NCBI GenBank assembly: GCA_021441665.1 | Contig: JAGYYN010033093.1 | Span: 1-21,671, forward strand | Length of the DNA: 21,671 bases | Direction of reading: 5' to 3' | From: Euplotes cf. woodruffi 2 WChen-2021 | Taxonomy: Eukaryota > Ciliophora > Spirotrichea > Euplotida > Euplotidae | Shown here: positions 1-10,135 of the stretch, in pieces | Layout of the letters: each line of letters opens with the position of its first letter | How positions within the stretch are numbered: position 1 is the first letter of the stretch | Notes under the pieces: model-generated | Seen by the model: only the letters and a program-made list of their open reading frames with translations | Told to the model about the DNA's origin: nothing | The model's database searches: none | Made by a program: the position numbers and the translations under genes

Positions 1-113
1 TATATCTTCATTGCTTTTATCTAAAATTCTTTTCCATTGATTCATGTACTTTTTTCCTTAAATAATCCACAAATCTAAATAAAAAATCACCCCATCTACC
101 AAAACTAAATCAT

Positions 114-139
114 CCAAAACCCCAAAACCCCAAAACCCC
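114..139 (+). repeat. C4A4 telomeric repeat block (26 bp)
   Basis: The block reads C2A4C4A4C4A4C4, a little over three units of the C4A4 repeat used by Euplotes and other spirotrich ciliates. The C-rich strand points rightwards, so it would cap a chromosome whose interior lies to the right. From memory, Euplotes macronuclear telomeres have a 28-bp duplex plus a 14-nt overhang ending in TTTTGG. The block here is shorter than that sum, but its outer edge (C2A4) matches such an end. Confidence 0.85.
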
Positions 140-155
140 AATAGGGTTTAGTGAG

Positions 156-162
156 ATTGAAA
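156..162 (+). promoter_or_regulatory. Candidate chromosome-breakage motif (ATTGAAA)
   Basis: TTGAA at 157-161 lies exactly 17 bases inside the telomeric block, with 140-156 between them. In Euplotes crassus a TTGAA core within the consensus HATTGAAaHH is found 17 bp from telomere addition sites. Here the base before ATTGAAA is G, so the outermost consensus position fails. The motif alone is common in AT-rich DNA. Only its spacing from the telomere makes it worth calling. Confidence 0.5.
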
Positions 163-803
163 TATTCAGAGTGGTAAAGATGGAGGGGTTGTAGGTTATG
201 TGGGATGTGGTCGAATATTAGATTGTTTAGATCAGATTTTATAACGGGTTTGTTCAAGTAGGTCCAAGTTTTGATTAGTTTTAGATGAATTTGGTGTTTT
301 TTATTGGGGATTTTGGATGATTTAGTTTTGGTAGATGGGGTGATTTTTTATTTAGATTTGTGGATTATTTGAGGAAAAAAGTACATGAATCAATGGAAAA
401 GAATTTTAGATAAAAGCAATGAAGATATACTAAAAAATATGTTATAGTGGTATTTAAATAGATTCTGAAGCCAACTGAGTTTATCTTTAACTAAAAAAGT
501 TTATCTAAACTTGGAATATAAGCTCTAAATATGATTTATTTACTCGCAATTTATGATCTCTTTATTTAAATTTTACAACTTTTAAAAATGGAGGTTGATG
601 AGTAGAAGATAATTAAACATAACTATCTGATATCATTAGCTGCTGATTTTCATTTAAAGCTTAAGCTATGTAGTAATTCAGGTAGAAGCTTTTATAATAT
701 CGTCGCTTTTATGATCTTTAAAAATGATAGTCGTTGGCTTAACCTTTTGAATCGAAAATAGAAAAAATTAAAATTAACCATATGATAATAAAAACTTAAT
801 CGT

Positions 804-834
804 TACTTAAGATTACTATAAGTAATCTTAAGTA
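804..834. repeat. Perfect 14-bp inverted repeat, 3-base loop
   Basis: TACTTAAGATTACT at 804-817 is followed by ATA and then its exact reverse complement at 821-834. There is no coding context. It could be a DNA cruciform, a structured transcript or the remnant of a small inverted-repeat element. Confidence 0.85.
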
Positions 835-2822
835 CAGTTTATCACATATAAATTTCCTTATTTTTAAGCCAAAATCTGAAGGTTTTACCTCTTTCTTATA
901 AGATTCCAATAATGAAATCTCCGATTTCACCTCTTTAATTTAAACTTTTCTTAACTAAATTCGTCTTCACTTGTCGAAATTTTGAATGAATCAACGATCT
1001 ATTTTTTAATTCAGCAGATCTAGCAATAACTCTGCACTTTTAATAAAAAGTAAAGCTTCAGCTTGATTAAACCTTGATGAAATCAGATTTAACTGGCTTC
1101 TAAATAAGTCCCTAAGTCTCATTAATGATTCTTTAATCTCCTTGTTTTTAATATTTTATACCAGAATTAAGAAATCATCAGGAGAGGGTTAAGTCCATAG
1201 TCTGCTTGAGATTTACAATCTCTCGGCTGAGAATTCCCATCAATCGAGACTCAGTTTTAAATTTACCTGATTACGCATTATTTTTGATTCCTTTACCAAA
1301 TCGGAGATGATATTTGGCAATTATGAGGCTGAGGACAGCTGAAATTCATACGAATAACGGTAAATCAAGAGGCGGGATGAAGGGAAATCAGCATGCTGCA
1401 GAAGAAATAATAATTAATTGAGCATTAACTGCAATAATCAAAGAAAATTAGACGATGTTTAAGGGTTTTTTTAATTATGAAACTATCAAATTTAAGCCAA
1501 AATTTGCATACGTTTCATATTACAATTTTTATTGTACTCATTATATTATCAAAGCTTTAAAAATTTTAACTAAGAAATGTTGTGTTTATAATCTAAAGCT
1601 CTACAAAATGATAGACTGATAGTTCTTCCAACACTAATTTTTATCAATTTTAAATATTTTTATAGTCTAAAACTTTCCTCCATCTGCCAAGATTTATAGT
1701 TTCTAAAAATTAAACCAAAATTGCACTCAAAATTTTCAAAAAACTAAATCTAAAAAGCCGATAAATAAAAAGAATCTGGAGTATAATAGATATCATATCG
1801 TCTCAACCAAATCCGATGTAGTCTATCCCACCTCCAACTCATCAACAGTCTTCGTCTCTTATTATCAAGAGCAGTAATCTAAAATAATCCTGACCTTTTC
1901 TGAGCCAATAAATAACTTGTCTAGCTTTCCTATCTCCACCCCATCAGCCACAGATCTCAAAATACTAAAAATGCCCTAAATTTCACGAATTGAGTAAAAT
2001 TTAATATTTCTTTGATTATGGAGCCAAATCGAGTACTAATAAAAATGGCGATTAATGGATTTAAATATTTAATCTACAGCGTACATATTCTTAATTTCTC
2101 TTCTTGCTTGCCTGGCTGATTTATTATTTTGGACTATTTCGCCTTCGATCGCTTGCTGCGTATTTTTAGCATCCGGAATTTTATCTTTACATGTTTTCTA
2201 TTTAAATAAAATGAAGAATTTTTTATTGGTTTAGAGAAGTAATTATTGTGATGATTAAAGCAAGGCGAGGTTGGTGATTGAGTTTAGAAGAGAATTTAGA
2301 ACTGGATGCGATATTTGGAGGAGAAGAATAGATTTGAAGGGTGAGTTTTGAATTATTCAAAAGTTTCTATTATGCTAAAAACATGTAAATATGTTATGAA
2401 GACTATGAAATCAAGACTTATATAGAGAAATATAAATTGATTAGAAATAAAGAATTGATTTAATTGCAATCAGCTGATAATCAGGGTTTTTGCAGCTTTA
2501 AAAACTTTTGGTTATTTCTAAAATTATAATTTATCCGAAATTTTAGTTTTCTGATATTTTTGTTATCAAATAATTAGGAATCAAAAAATAGTAAATATTC
2601 TCATTCGATTCGAGTATTACGAATATATAAATTTATTGCTTTGGATTGTTAAATGGAGTCGTTTTCGTGTTTTTAGGTTATTTAAAATACAATAATTACT
2701 AAAGAATTTATTTTTGTAATGATTCATAAGTTTCAGGCTGATAACAGCTCTTGTTGAATATATAATTTAAAATTAATCATTTCTCCAAGAGATAAAAAAT
2801 GTAATTAAATTTCGATTTTTAA

Positions 2823-2845
2823 TCAGACTTCGTGATGAAGTCTGA
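2823..2845. repeat. Perfect 9-bp hairpin
   Basis: TCAGACTTC at 2823-2831 pairs with GAAGTCTGA at 2837-2845 across a five-base loop. It lies in noncoding sequence and its function is unknown. Confidence 0.7.
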
Positions 2846-3921
2846 AAGAGGTATTGATATTTTTAGAAATATTTCATAATTTGAGTAAATTTTAAATCTA
2901 TATTTCAAAGAATTAAAATATGCGCAAATGAGATGTAGGATCGTTGCTATAGACTATCAAAGTTCTTCTACTAAAATTATGAAATTAATTAGCATAAAAT
3001 TTGTCCAAAATAACTATATCAAAGAGCCGCTTTTTTTCGCAAAATTAATAATCCAATATTTACATGATAACAGTTTTCCATAATAAACAAGTCCGTCTCA
3101 TATTTACAAATGGTTCTTTAAAAGAATTAGTTTATCAACAAAAACTGGATTTTTTTGGCATAATAAGATAAATGCACGATGCATAACCTCCCCTACCTGA
3201 CTCTGAATACAACCCGTTGGCTACTTCAAACTTTCACAAAATATCGTTCAAATAAGTCTCTGAGCCCTAGTTTTGAAAAACACCGCTCGATGATGAAATA
3301 TCGTATTTTTGATTTCTTTCCCAAATTAATAATCAAAATGTAATCGTCCTAGTTTACATGCTGCAAATCATAAATCTATATTTTATATAGTATTTTATTT
3401 CCGATAAAAACGATGATAAATAATGGAGATTTGTGAGAAATAAGCAAGCCCAGTTTGTCTCTAATCATCGCGATTTATTTTAGAAAGGTGCTACGTGGCT
3501 ATATTATGCTTACGTAGAAGAATGCGTCACTTAATGGTGAAAGCGAATAATTAGCTTACTTAATTCTCGATTTATTACTCGACTACGAGCTTACTCTTTA
3601 CAGACGAGTGTCTTAATGCGAACAACAACATTTGTAAAAATATACGTGGAAACGCGAAGGTTACCAGAGAATTAGATTCATAATATACACTTTATTTTGG
3701 ATTCTTTAGTCTCTTTTTCAGGTATGCAAAATACAAAACGGTATTCGACAAATTCTAAATCCTCAGCTGGATTTTTAAAGCAAAATTGAGACGATTTGAT
3801 ATAGACCCTTGTGATAGAGAAATTTGAAGATGAGTATACCAAATTTTACAATAAAAGTATTTAAATATGCTTCGATTTATTCGCCACCGAAGCTTATGGA
3901 GGCAGATACTGCTGAATTGGA

Positions 3922-4464
3922 TTACTCTTGTCTTTGAATATTTTCAGGCTCAGATTTCATTCTGAGATGTGATTTCAGCTTTAAGTTTGAGTGGAATCAT
4001 GAAGGGCTTTTGCAATTAACATTCGTCTTGTTTATCTTATTTATCTCGACAAGTTCATGAAGCAATTCATGAATCTCCTTTTTCAACGTAGATTTGTGCG
4101 ATTTTGAATACAGCTTTTCACATCGAGTATGAGTAAAAGATTGGTTATGACTAAGCTTAGTAAAGCTATCACAATGTACATCTCGATCAACTTCATGATT
4201 ATCATTAGGTAGACTCTGTAGCTTGCTTTTCTTCGATAAAATTAAGACATTATTCGTCATATTATCTTCAATCCTTCATATCTGTGTGGGCTTCTGTGCA
4301 TGGACTCCTTCATCAAGTATATCATCGTCAATATTAGCATCGCAAGTATCGTTGTCTGCGATCGCACCGAAAGTAAATTTGCGTTCGAACTGAACATCGT
4401 GAGCTTTGAAATTAGGGTCTCTAGCTCGGATTGAATCCAGTGGTAAATTAGCTGATAGTTTCAT
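3922..4464 (-). CDS. Small acidic-box protein, paralog A
   Basis: This is an intronless 180-residue protein with TGA read as cysteine at residue 63 and once near the C-terminus. I do not recognise a known family, but it shares three boxes with three other proteins in this window. The first is an aromatic box (K-F-T-F, residues 29-32) followed by an acidic DDDILDEG (46-53). The second is I-x-x-N-M-T-N (65-71). The third is STLKKEIHELLHEL (125-138), which is probably an amphipathic helix. The region between the last two boxes is polar and unlike the other copies. No signal peptide or membrane segment is visible. The ATG was chosen because it is the first in frame and the shared boxes follow it at a sensible distance. 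It is the leftmost gene of a leftward block, with 303 bases to its upstream neighbour. Confidence 0.82.
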
Positions 4465-4767
4465 TTTTATTAATTACAGCTTGGCCTAATTACAAACTGG
4501 CATATTTCAATTGCGTGAATTTATATAGACTAATAAAATATCCAATCAAGATTAGAATCTGCGTAGGGATGGAGATTCATGGATTTGTACTCATGGATTT
4601 TATGATGTGGATATGGGTAGATAGGGTTTGGTAATTAACAACAGGAGATTTAGATGAAACTAAGCAGGATTTTTAGGTAGAATTCAAAGGATTTATAAAG
4701 AAAGAGATTTAGATGGTTATGATTTTGATGTTGTTTTTATAGATTAAAAAAAGGAGTGTTTTGAGGT
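4465..4767. other. Intergenic spacer, purine-rich
   Basis: This spacer lies between two leftward genes. Roughly 4560-4740 is rich in G and purines on the + strand, with repeated GGAT/GATTTAG-like words resembling the sequence just inside the telomeric block. A match to the breakage-site consensus occurs at 4503-4512 on the minus strand, but such matches are frequent here. I see no gene. Confidence 0.5.
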
Positions 4768-5535
4768 TTATATTGTTCAAAATGTTTTTTCATTACGGTT
4801 GTTAGATGATTGGTCGTAAAGGAATTTTACATTTTGGTAAATTTCATCGAAGTCAATCTCTTCGATGCCAAGAAGCAAGTCTCGATTCATATGTTCAGGA
4901 GTGTACTCAGCTTCACTTGATTCTTCATTATTTTGTTTTGCAGCTTTAGATCAAGAATCTCGAGAAATAATTTGAGTTTCTGGTTTTTTAGATCGAGTAT
5001 TTGAATCAGATTTTAAACGAGGTTCTTTTTCATTTCTAAAAATAGCACTTCTAAGTTTTCTCATCTTCGCTTCTGCATTCTCACGGTAAAAGTCTAAGGG
5101 GCCTTTGATCATTAAATTATTATCAAATGTTTCCATACAAAGTTCATCCATACTAACGACTTCTCTGAGCATATCATCGATAAAAGTGATAGCTTTGTCC
5201 ATTTCCAAAGCGATACTGTTGCCTAATAAAAATGCTTTATGGAAATATTCGTATACATCAGGCTCGATTTTATTAGCTATTTCCGTATTATTTTCTAAAT
5301 CAACACCGAGTTTTTCAAAGAGCTCAAGTGAAGCTTTTGAAAGCAGCGAGTAATGTCGGTCAAAGAATCTTAAAGACCTACGGATTTGAGATCTTCAATC
5401 GGAGTTCTTTTCTTCAAGTAAAAACTCTCTCATTTGGAGTTTAAACTCAGTCGTAGTTTTACCAAGTGAACTTGGGGATCTTCTGTTCTTTTTATCTGCT
5501 TTTTTGCCTTTCTGACGAGTTCTTTTTCGAGTCAT
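4768..5535 (-). CDS. Hypothetical protein, basic N-terminus
   Basis: This is a 255-residue protein read without introns, with three TGA codons taken as cysteine (5395-5397, 4951-4953, 4777-4779). I do not recognise it. The first 25 or so residues are very rich in K and R (MTRKRTRQKGKKADKKNRR), suggesting nuclear or nucleic-acid contact. The middle, from about residue 50 to 165, looks mostly helical, with regularly spaced leucines. The tail is acidic and serine-rich. The frame stays open upstream of the first ATG to about 5622, but the only start-like codon there is GTG, so I start at 5535. A short upstream exon cannot be excluded. It is co-oriented with its neighbours on both sides. Confidence 0.72.
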
Positions 5536-5866
5536 CCTCAGCTGATTAAAATTTGAAATTAAATAAAAGTGGTTTGTAATATTAGTCTCCAGTCTACTAA
5601 AATTTGATATATAATCATTCACTAAAAAATATCAATATTAATCAAAAATATTATAATAATTATTTTAAATATTTATAATCAATTTTAAATTATTAAAAAT
5701 ATTTTTTCAACAATTTTTATTTTTTTTAATATTGATTCAATAACAGTTAATTTTAAACCGAAATAAGCGTAGATGAAGGCTTAAAAATATTATGTAAAAG
5801 TCTCAAAGAACCAAATTTACAAATATATTCTTTGATTCGATAAAATACATTATAAGTCTGTGACAT
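5536..5866. other. AT-rich intergenic spacer
   Basis: The spacer separates two leftward genes. Positions 5620-5760 are almost pure A and T. It presumably holds the promoter of the 4768-5535 gene and the short 3' end of the 5867-6658 gene. I see no gene or clear motif. Confidence 0.5.
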
Positions 5867-6658
5867 CTACTGTCCCTTAATCGATGAAGCAAGTAAATTA
5901 TTATTGAGTCTATTTCTTTCAGCTCTCCTTTTCTTTATTAACTCAGAAACTGAGTTGCAATAGCCTGAAGTATAATTTCTCTGAAAGCTATATACCGCCC
6001 CTTTGTCCAAAGGCCTCGGCAGAGATGGATCTTTTACTAAAGTTCTGCAATGATGCGGATATTCAGCCTTTAACAGTGGAGAATTACTTATCGTCTCGAG
6101 CAGGTCTGAATTAGACTCGCTGCTTAAAATATTATTATTCTTGGGTTTATTTATCTTTTTAATAACTACTTTATCACCAATCTTGAGTTTCTTAAATTGC
6201 GGACAATTGTGGGTATTGATTGTTTGAGTCGAACGCTTTAGTGAAGAAAATCCAGAATTGACCACTTTTTCCGGCTCTTTTGATAGACTACTAGTCAATA
6301 GAAAATTACTACCCTTTATCTTATTATTAGACAACTTTGATAACTTCTGTGCGAGTGAAGCAGAATGCGGTGTTGAGGATACCCCGAGAATTGAATTCAT
6401 TATCTGTCGAGAGTGCCTCTGCATTTCTTTCAGCTTAATTTCATCTTTGTTTATGTAATTTTTAACATAGCTTCATCTAACTGCTTGCCTTTCGTTTCTT
6501 TTCTTTAGGTATTTGTAGAGTAGCTTGACTGATGCGTCTTCTTCGTAGTCCTGAAGTTTTTTATTTCGATTTAGTAAAATCACAGGTGTTCTTTGTCACA
6601 GGTTGACTTCTTCGATGTAGTTTCTGTTCCTTCCCAGAGAATTGTACGCTGTTTCCAT
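5867..6658 (-). CDS. Hypothetical protein, 263 residues
   Basis: This is a single-exon frame from ATG at 6656-6658 to TAG at 5867-5869, with TGA read as cysteine in the segments NLCQRT and VRCSYV. I do not recognise a family. The N-terminal 80 residues are charged and probably helical. The middle is low-complexity (S, N, K). The C-terminus ends in a basic stretch (LIKKRRAERNRLNNN). A short hydrophobic/basic patch KIGDKVVIKKI lies in the middle. No signal peptide or membrane span is seen. It sits just 79 bases downstream of the DZIP1-like gene in the same orientation, so its promoter must be very compact. Confidence 0.72.
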
Positions 6659-6737
6659 ATTCAATATTAATTAAAAAATTAAATAAAATTTTGATTCCAA
6701 CTTTTGCTTGAATTTAATTGAATAAATGATTTATTAT

Positions 6738-8577
6738 CTATTTATGTTTTGACTGACTTGGCCCCATATTTTTCGGGAAAGGAAGGCTATCGAGTACACT
6801 ACCAGTTTTTGTCAGGTTAAAATCAATCGTTCCATCTTCTCCGATTGAATCATCATAGTTTGCGAATTTATTTATAAGTTTCTGGCCTGCAGATTTCTTC
6901 TTAGGAGGGCGGTCTGTTACTTTACTTTCTTCAAGGTCATCTTTTTCATTTTTGTCAAGCATATTGCTATCGTAATCATCAAATTCTTCAGAGTAAATAT
7001 CCTCCTCAATATCGTCTTCTTCAGCTTCTTTTATATGTTGAGTATCTAAAAATTAAAATTGGAAGTTTTACCAAATTTAATTTTCTTTGGTGCAGAGGAA
7101 ATACTGAGAGGGTTAATATCAGAGTCAACTTTAAGTCTTGATCGTCTATCTTTCTTTTCCTTTTCCTTAGCTAGTTTATCTTGTTCTTCTTTTGCCTTCT
7201 GGTTGCTAATATCCTTTTGTTTTTGTTCAAGTTCCGCCTTTTTGCTAAATTAAAATAAGTTATTGAGCATGTTAGTATTTACAGTTCAAAGTCGAATTCC
7301 TGTTTTGCTTTTTCATAAGCTTTCTTCTCAATATCCTTTTCGTTGTCTCTAAATTTTCTCCTTTCAGACTCGAGTTTTAGCTCCATATCCCTTTGGATTT
7401 TCCTCGCTTCGTCTTTATCATTTTCTGCTCGTTCTAAGGGGATGAATAATTTTGCCTACCGTTTTTGATGATTTTGTCAAGACCAAAAAGCCTCGCGACA
7501 GAGTCTTCATCTTGCCTGTCTTCATTCTTCACGACCTCTTGCATGATTTTAGTAAGCGCTCGTACTCTTTGGGCTTGGTACTCGTCAAGGTTGAGTTCTG
7601 ACATTTTTATTGACGAGATCTCAAGATCCATCTTTTTAATCTCCAGGTCTTTTTGACTGATTTTGTCCTCCATTTTCTTTCGTTCTTTATTGAACTCTTT
7701 TTCTATTTTTTCTTTGATCTCCATCATGAAGTCCTGCTGGACGTCGATGGAGGCTTCAGCTGTCACTGGACGTTTTGGCTTTTTGAGTTCTTCGATTTCT
7801 TGAGCTTTCGCGAGCTGCTGCTGAGTCTCTTTAATCGACTGCTGCTCGATCTTCGCAAATGACTTTCCTTCGGCGACTTGCGAAAGGCTAGAAGTTATTA
7901 CTGAAAGCTTACATGTCAAGATCTTTGTGAAGTTCCTCGAGTTTTTCAGGCTGTAAATCGGGTCTGAATTTTTTAATCAAAAATTCATAATGTATCGCCT
8001 GTTCATTCAACTTGCGATCGGTTTTCTTTTGCTTTTTAATCCTGTCTTTTTGCATATTTTCGATTTTTCTTATTTGACCCAACTGCTGCTTTCCTTGGTC
8101 GATGTAGCTGTGAAGTGTCTTGATTCTATTCGCGATTTCATTTTGAGTGAACATCATGTATTGAAGTGAAAACTGCATTATTTGGAGAGCATTCCTCCCC
8201 TCTCTAGTTGGAGCTACGAATGCCGGATCGTTAAAGTTACTAAATGCCAATTCATTCATGATCGTATTAAGCTGCTGGATGTCACCAGCAATTATATTCT
8301 TTAAGTCAACTTTATCAATTGTCTTCCAATGCGTGAAGTGATCTGGCTCTTTAAATTGAAAATTTGAATTCGCTGCAAAAGAATAATGATCATCATCCCT
8401 CGTATAATTCTGTGGCTTTTTAAGCTTTTTCGAGTCATTATCGATCCGGTTAATATTTTGACTGATCACTTTGTCTCCTTCAATTTCAACAGCTTCGTCT
8501 ATAAGAAATGTTTTCTTATTTCCGTTTTGGTTCATGTCTTCTCTGGAGAAATCGTCGCTGTAATCTTCTTCGCTCAT
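6738..8577 (-). CDS. DZIP1/Iguana-like coiled-coil protein
   Basis: Five exons encode 574 residues. Introns are 7888-7912, 7434-7459, 7245-7282 and 7046-7071 (25, 26, 38 and 26 bases). All are GT-AG and removing them keeps one frame. Residues of about 80-160 resemble the DZIP1 N-terminal domain: an H-W-K-T-I-D start, a run of short helices, then LQIMQFSLQYMMFTQNEI. DZIP1 proteins act at the basal body and ciliary transition zone. The rest is long charged coiled coil with an acidic stretch (EEDDIEEDIYSEEFDD) before the C-terminus. The C2H2 zinc finger that follows the N domain in animal DZIP1 is absent. The gene ends AAA-TAG, a potential frameshift site, but the +1 frame would add only one arginine. 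The domain call rests on pattern memory; the gene structure is firmer. Confidence 0.72.
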
Positions 8578-8669
8578 TTTATTTAAATTATCAAAAAATT
8601 TAAATTAAAAGTGAATGAGATTTATCCCATTTACATGGAGAATATGCTGAAATGTGTAATTGAAATTAT

Positions 8670-9611
8670 TTAATTTTGCCATTTTGATGCGATATCTCTT
8701 ACTCTACTTTTCGCTTGCATTTTTTTCTGGTTCTTTTCCTCTCTGTACCATTTAGGAGTTTCGAATACTTCCTCAGGAAACTCAAGTTCTGCATATTTAT
8801 ACGGAAAATCTTCAGGCGGGTGAACTAGAATATTATTTTTAAGCATGAACGATATCAGCGGTTGAATGAGGTCATCGTAAAAATCAAAATTATTGTGGTC
8901 CATTTCAGGTGGAATCCTTAAATCAGTCACCCCTTTTCACTCTGCAGCAAGTTTTTCTGCGTGTTCATATGGAATTAAGTTATCGACCTCTCCATGTAGA
9001 ATATAAGTCGGTCAAGTGACTTCTTTCATTAAATCAACGTTTCTGAAAACATCGCTTACAAACCACTTGGTCCATTTCCCGATTAGCGATCCAGCAACAT
9101 CGATGATTGAAGTGAAGGGACTCATGAGTACAAGTAAGCCTGGGTTTCTTTTTGCTGCGAGGTAAGATGCAGGCCCTGAGCCGATTGACCGCCCAAATAC
9201 GATAATGTTCTGCTCTTCGATCCCAAATTCTTTAGTAAGATAATCATAAACAGCAATGGCGTCTTCTTCAATCCCGAGGTCAGAGGAAGTTGCATCTCGA
9301 TAGATTCCATATCCCGGGTACTCAACTCCTATTCAATGGAGCTCGAGTGAGTCGGAAAGGTGGTGGAGGAGGTCTTCCGCAAGCCCGATGTCCTCTGCAT
9401 TTCCGTGGAAAAACAGCAACACCTTTGTACTTCCGCCGAATCGCCCATCGTATCGGATTAATAATGTCGGGATGTAAGACTGCGCTTCTTCGATCGAGCT
9501 GCCTTCGGTCTTTGGTTTTTTGATAAACAGTAAGTTTCCATATTCGAGTCCATCGTTATTGGGCATGTACGATGACTCTGGTGCTGGGTACACTATGTTT
9601 CTGAACTTCAT
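8670..9611 (-). CDS. ABHD17-like alpha/beta serine hydrolase
   Basis: This intronless gene encodes 313 residues, close to the usual ABHD17 size. The hallmarks appear in order: LLFFHGNAEDIG (oxyanion loop), VEYPGYGIY, the nucleophile elbow FGRSIGSG with Ser142, the acid Asp210 in HGEVDNLIP and the base His239 in EMDHNNF. ABHD17 enzymes are thioesterases that depalmitoylate membrane-attached proteins. Ciliates have many relatives, so the substrate is unknown. TGA is read as cysteine at residues 93, 200 and 225. The positions 'T-C-P-T-Y-I-L-H-G' and 'E-C-K-G' match places where the family often has Cys. The cysteine cluster at the N-terminus that is palmitoylated in animal ABHD17 is not visible. 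The 58-residue tail beyond the last catalytic residue is rich in K and E. The gene is transcribed divergently from the RING gene. Confidence 0.93.
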
Positions 9612-10135
9612 ATTTATTTATAACTCTGCATTCAAATGTAAAGGATTTAATAATATAGTGATTGAGAAAACAAATAACTTTTGCTTTGCATAATTATTTT
9701 AAAATATTTAAAATTATTATATTTTATAAATCAATAATCGTTATTTTTTATTGCTATTTAAAATACTATAAAATAACAAATTCAGGTTTATTTTAATACT
9801 GATATTTACTATGATTTTTTTATTGTTTATTTATATATTTTCAGATTTAAAATTGATGAATTATTCAAAGGATTTTAATATTTAAATTAAAAAAAAAAAA
9901 GATTATGAATAAATTGTTCTTCATAATATAAAAATTGCTATTTTTATAATATACTTTAGGCAGATTAAAAAAATAAATACTTTTAATATTATTTATAAAA
10001 TCTATTCGAGTTTTTTATTTACTCTAACTAAGTAGATTATCAATTTGTCTGCCAAACATGAAATAAATAAATTATTTTCAAATAAAAATAAATAATAGAA
10101 AATTGAGAGCAAAGCAATCATAAATAATTAATAAA
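9612..10135. promoter_or_regulatory. Divergent AT-rich spacer, two promoters
   Basis: These 524 bases separate the starts of the hydrolase (leftward) and the RING gene (rightward) and must hold both promoters. The sequence is very AT-rich, with an A-run at about 9888-9900 and many TATA/TTATAAA-like words. No single element can be assigned. I see no gene. Confidence 0.5.

Larger units (their letters stand above)
1..429. repeat. Fold-back palindrome around telomeric repeats
   Basis: Positions 1-119 are the reverse complement of 311-429, with position i pairing with 430-i. I see one mismatch, at 59 against 371. Beyond that the C4 at 120-123 still pairs with the G4 at 306-309 across a one-base bulge at 310. 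The loop, roughly 126-303, holds C4A4 repeats and G-rich sequence. The left arm begins at the first base of the window, so the copied part may extend further left. The layout is what results if a telomeric 3' G-strand end folded back, paired with an internal CCAAAATCCCC and was extended. It could be a library artefact or a real hairpin. Confidence 0.9.
430..3921. other. Gene-poor AT-rich left flank
   Basis: I find no convincing gene here, even with TGA read as cysteine. The longest hint is a 42-codon frame at 1323-1451, with no intron signals or recognisable motif. Composition shifts from pyrimidine-rich on the + strand around 1800-1980 to purine-rich around 2230-2350. Two perfect small hairpins (804-834 and 2823-2845) are listed separately. 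No tRNA-like fold, long tandem repeat or transposase frame was seen. Confidence 0.6.

Noticed and set aside
114-429. A transposon with telomeric ends, as in the TBE elements of Oxytricha
   Set aside because: The C4A4 block is in the loop, not at the outer ends of the inverted repeat. There is no second block and no transposase frame. The snap-back explanation fits the junction better.
1323-1451. 42-codon frame with coding-like start (M-R-L-R-T-A-E-I-H-T-N-N)
   Set aside because: It is too short, with no splice signals, motif or family boxes. It can be explained by chance once TGA is not a stop.
3450-3700. Possible tRNA or structured RNA in a slightly GC-richer stretch
   Set aside because: No T-loop consensus or cloverleaf could be formed by eye.
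4503-4512. Match to the breakage-site consensus HATTGAAaHH on the minus strand (also near 8658-8667 and 10260-10269)
   Set aside because: In such AT-rich DNA the motif appears every few kilobases. One copy lies in an intron, and none is next to telomeric sequence or a clear chromosome boundary.
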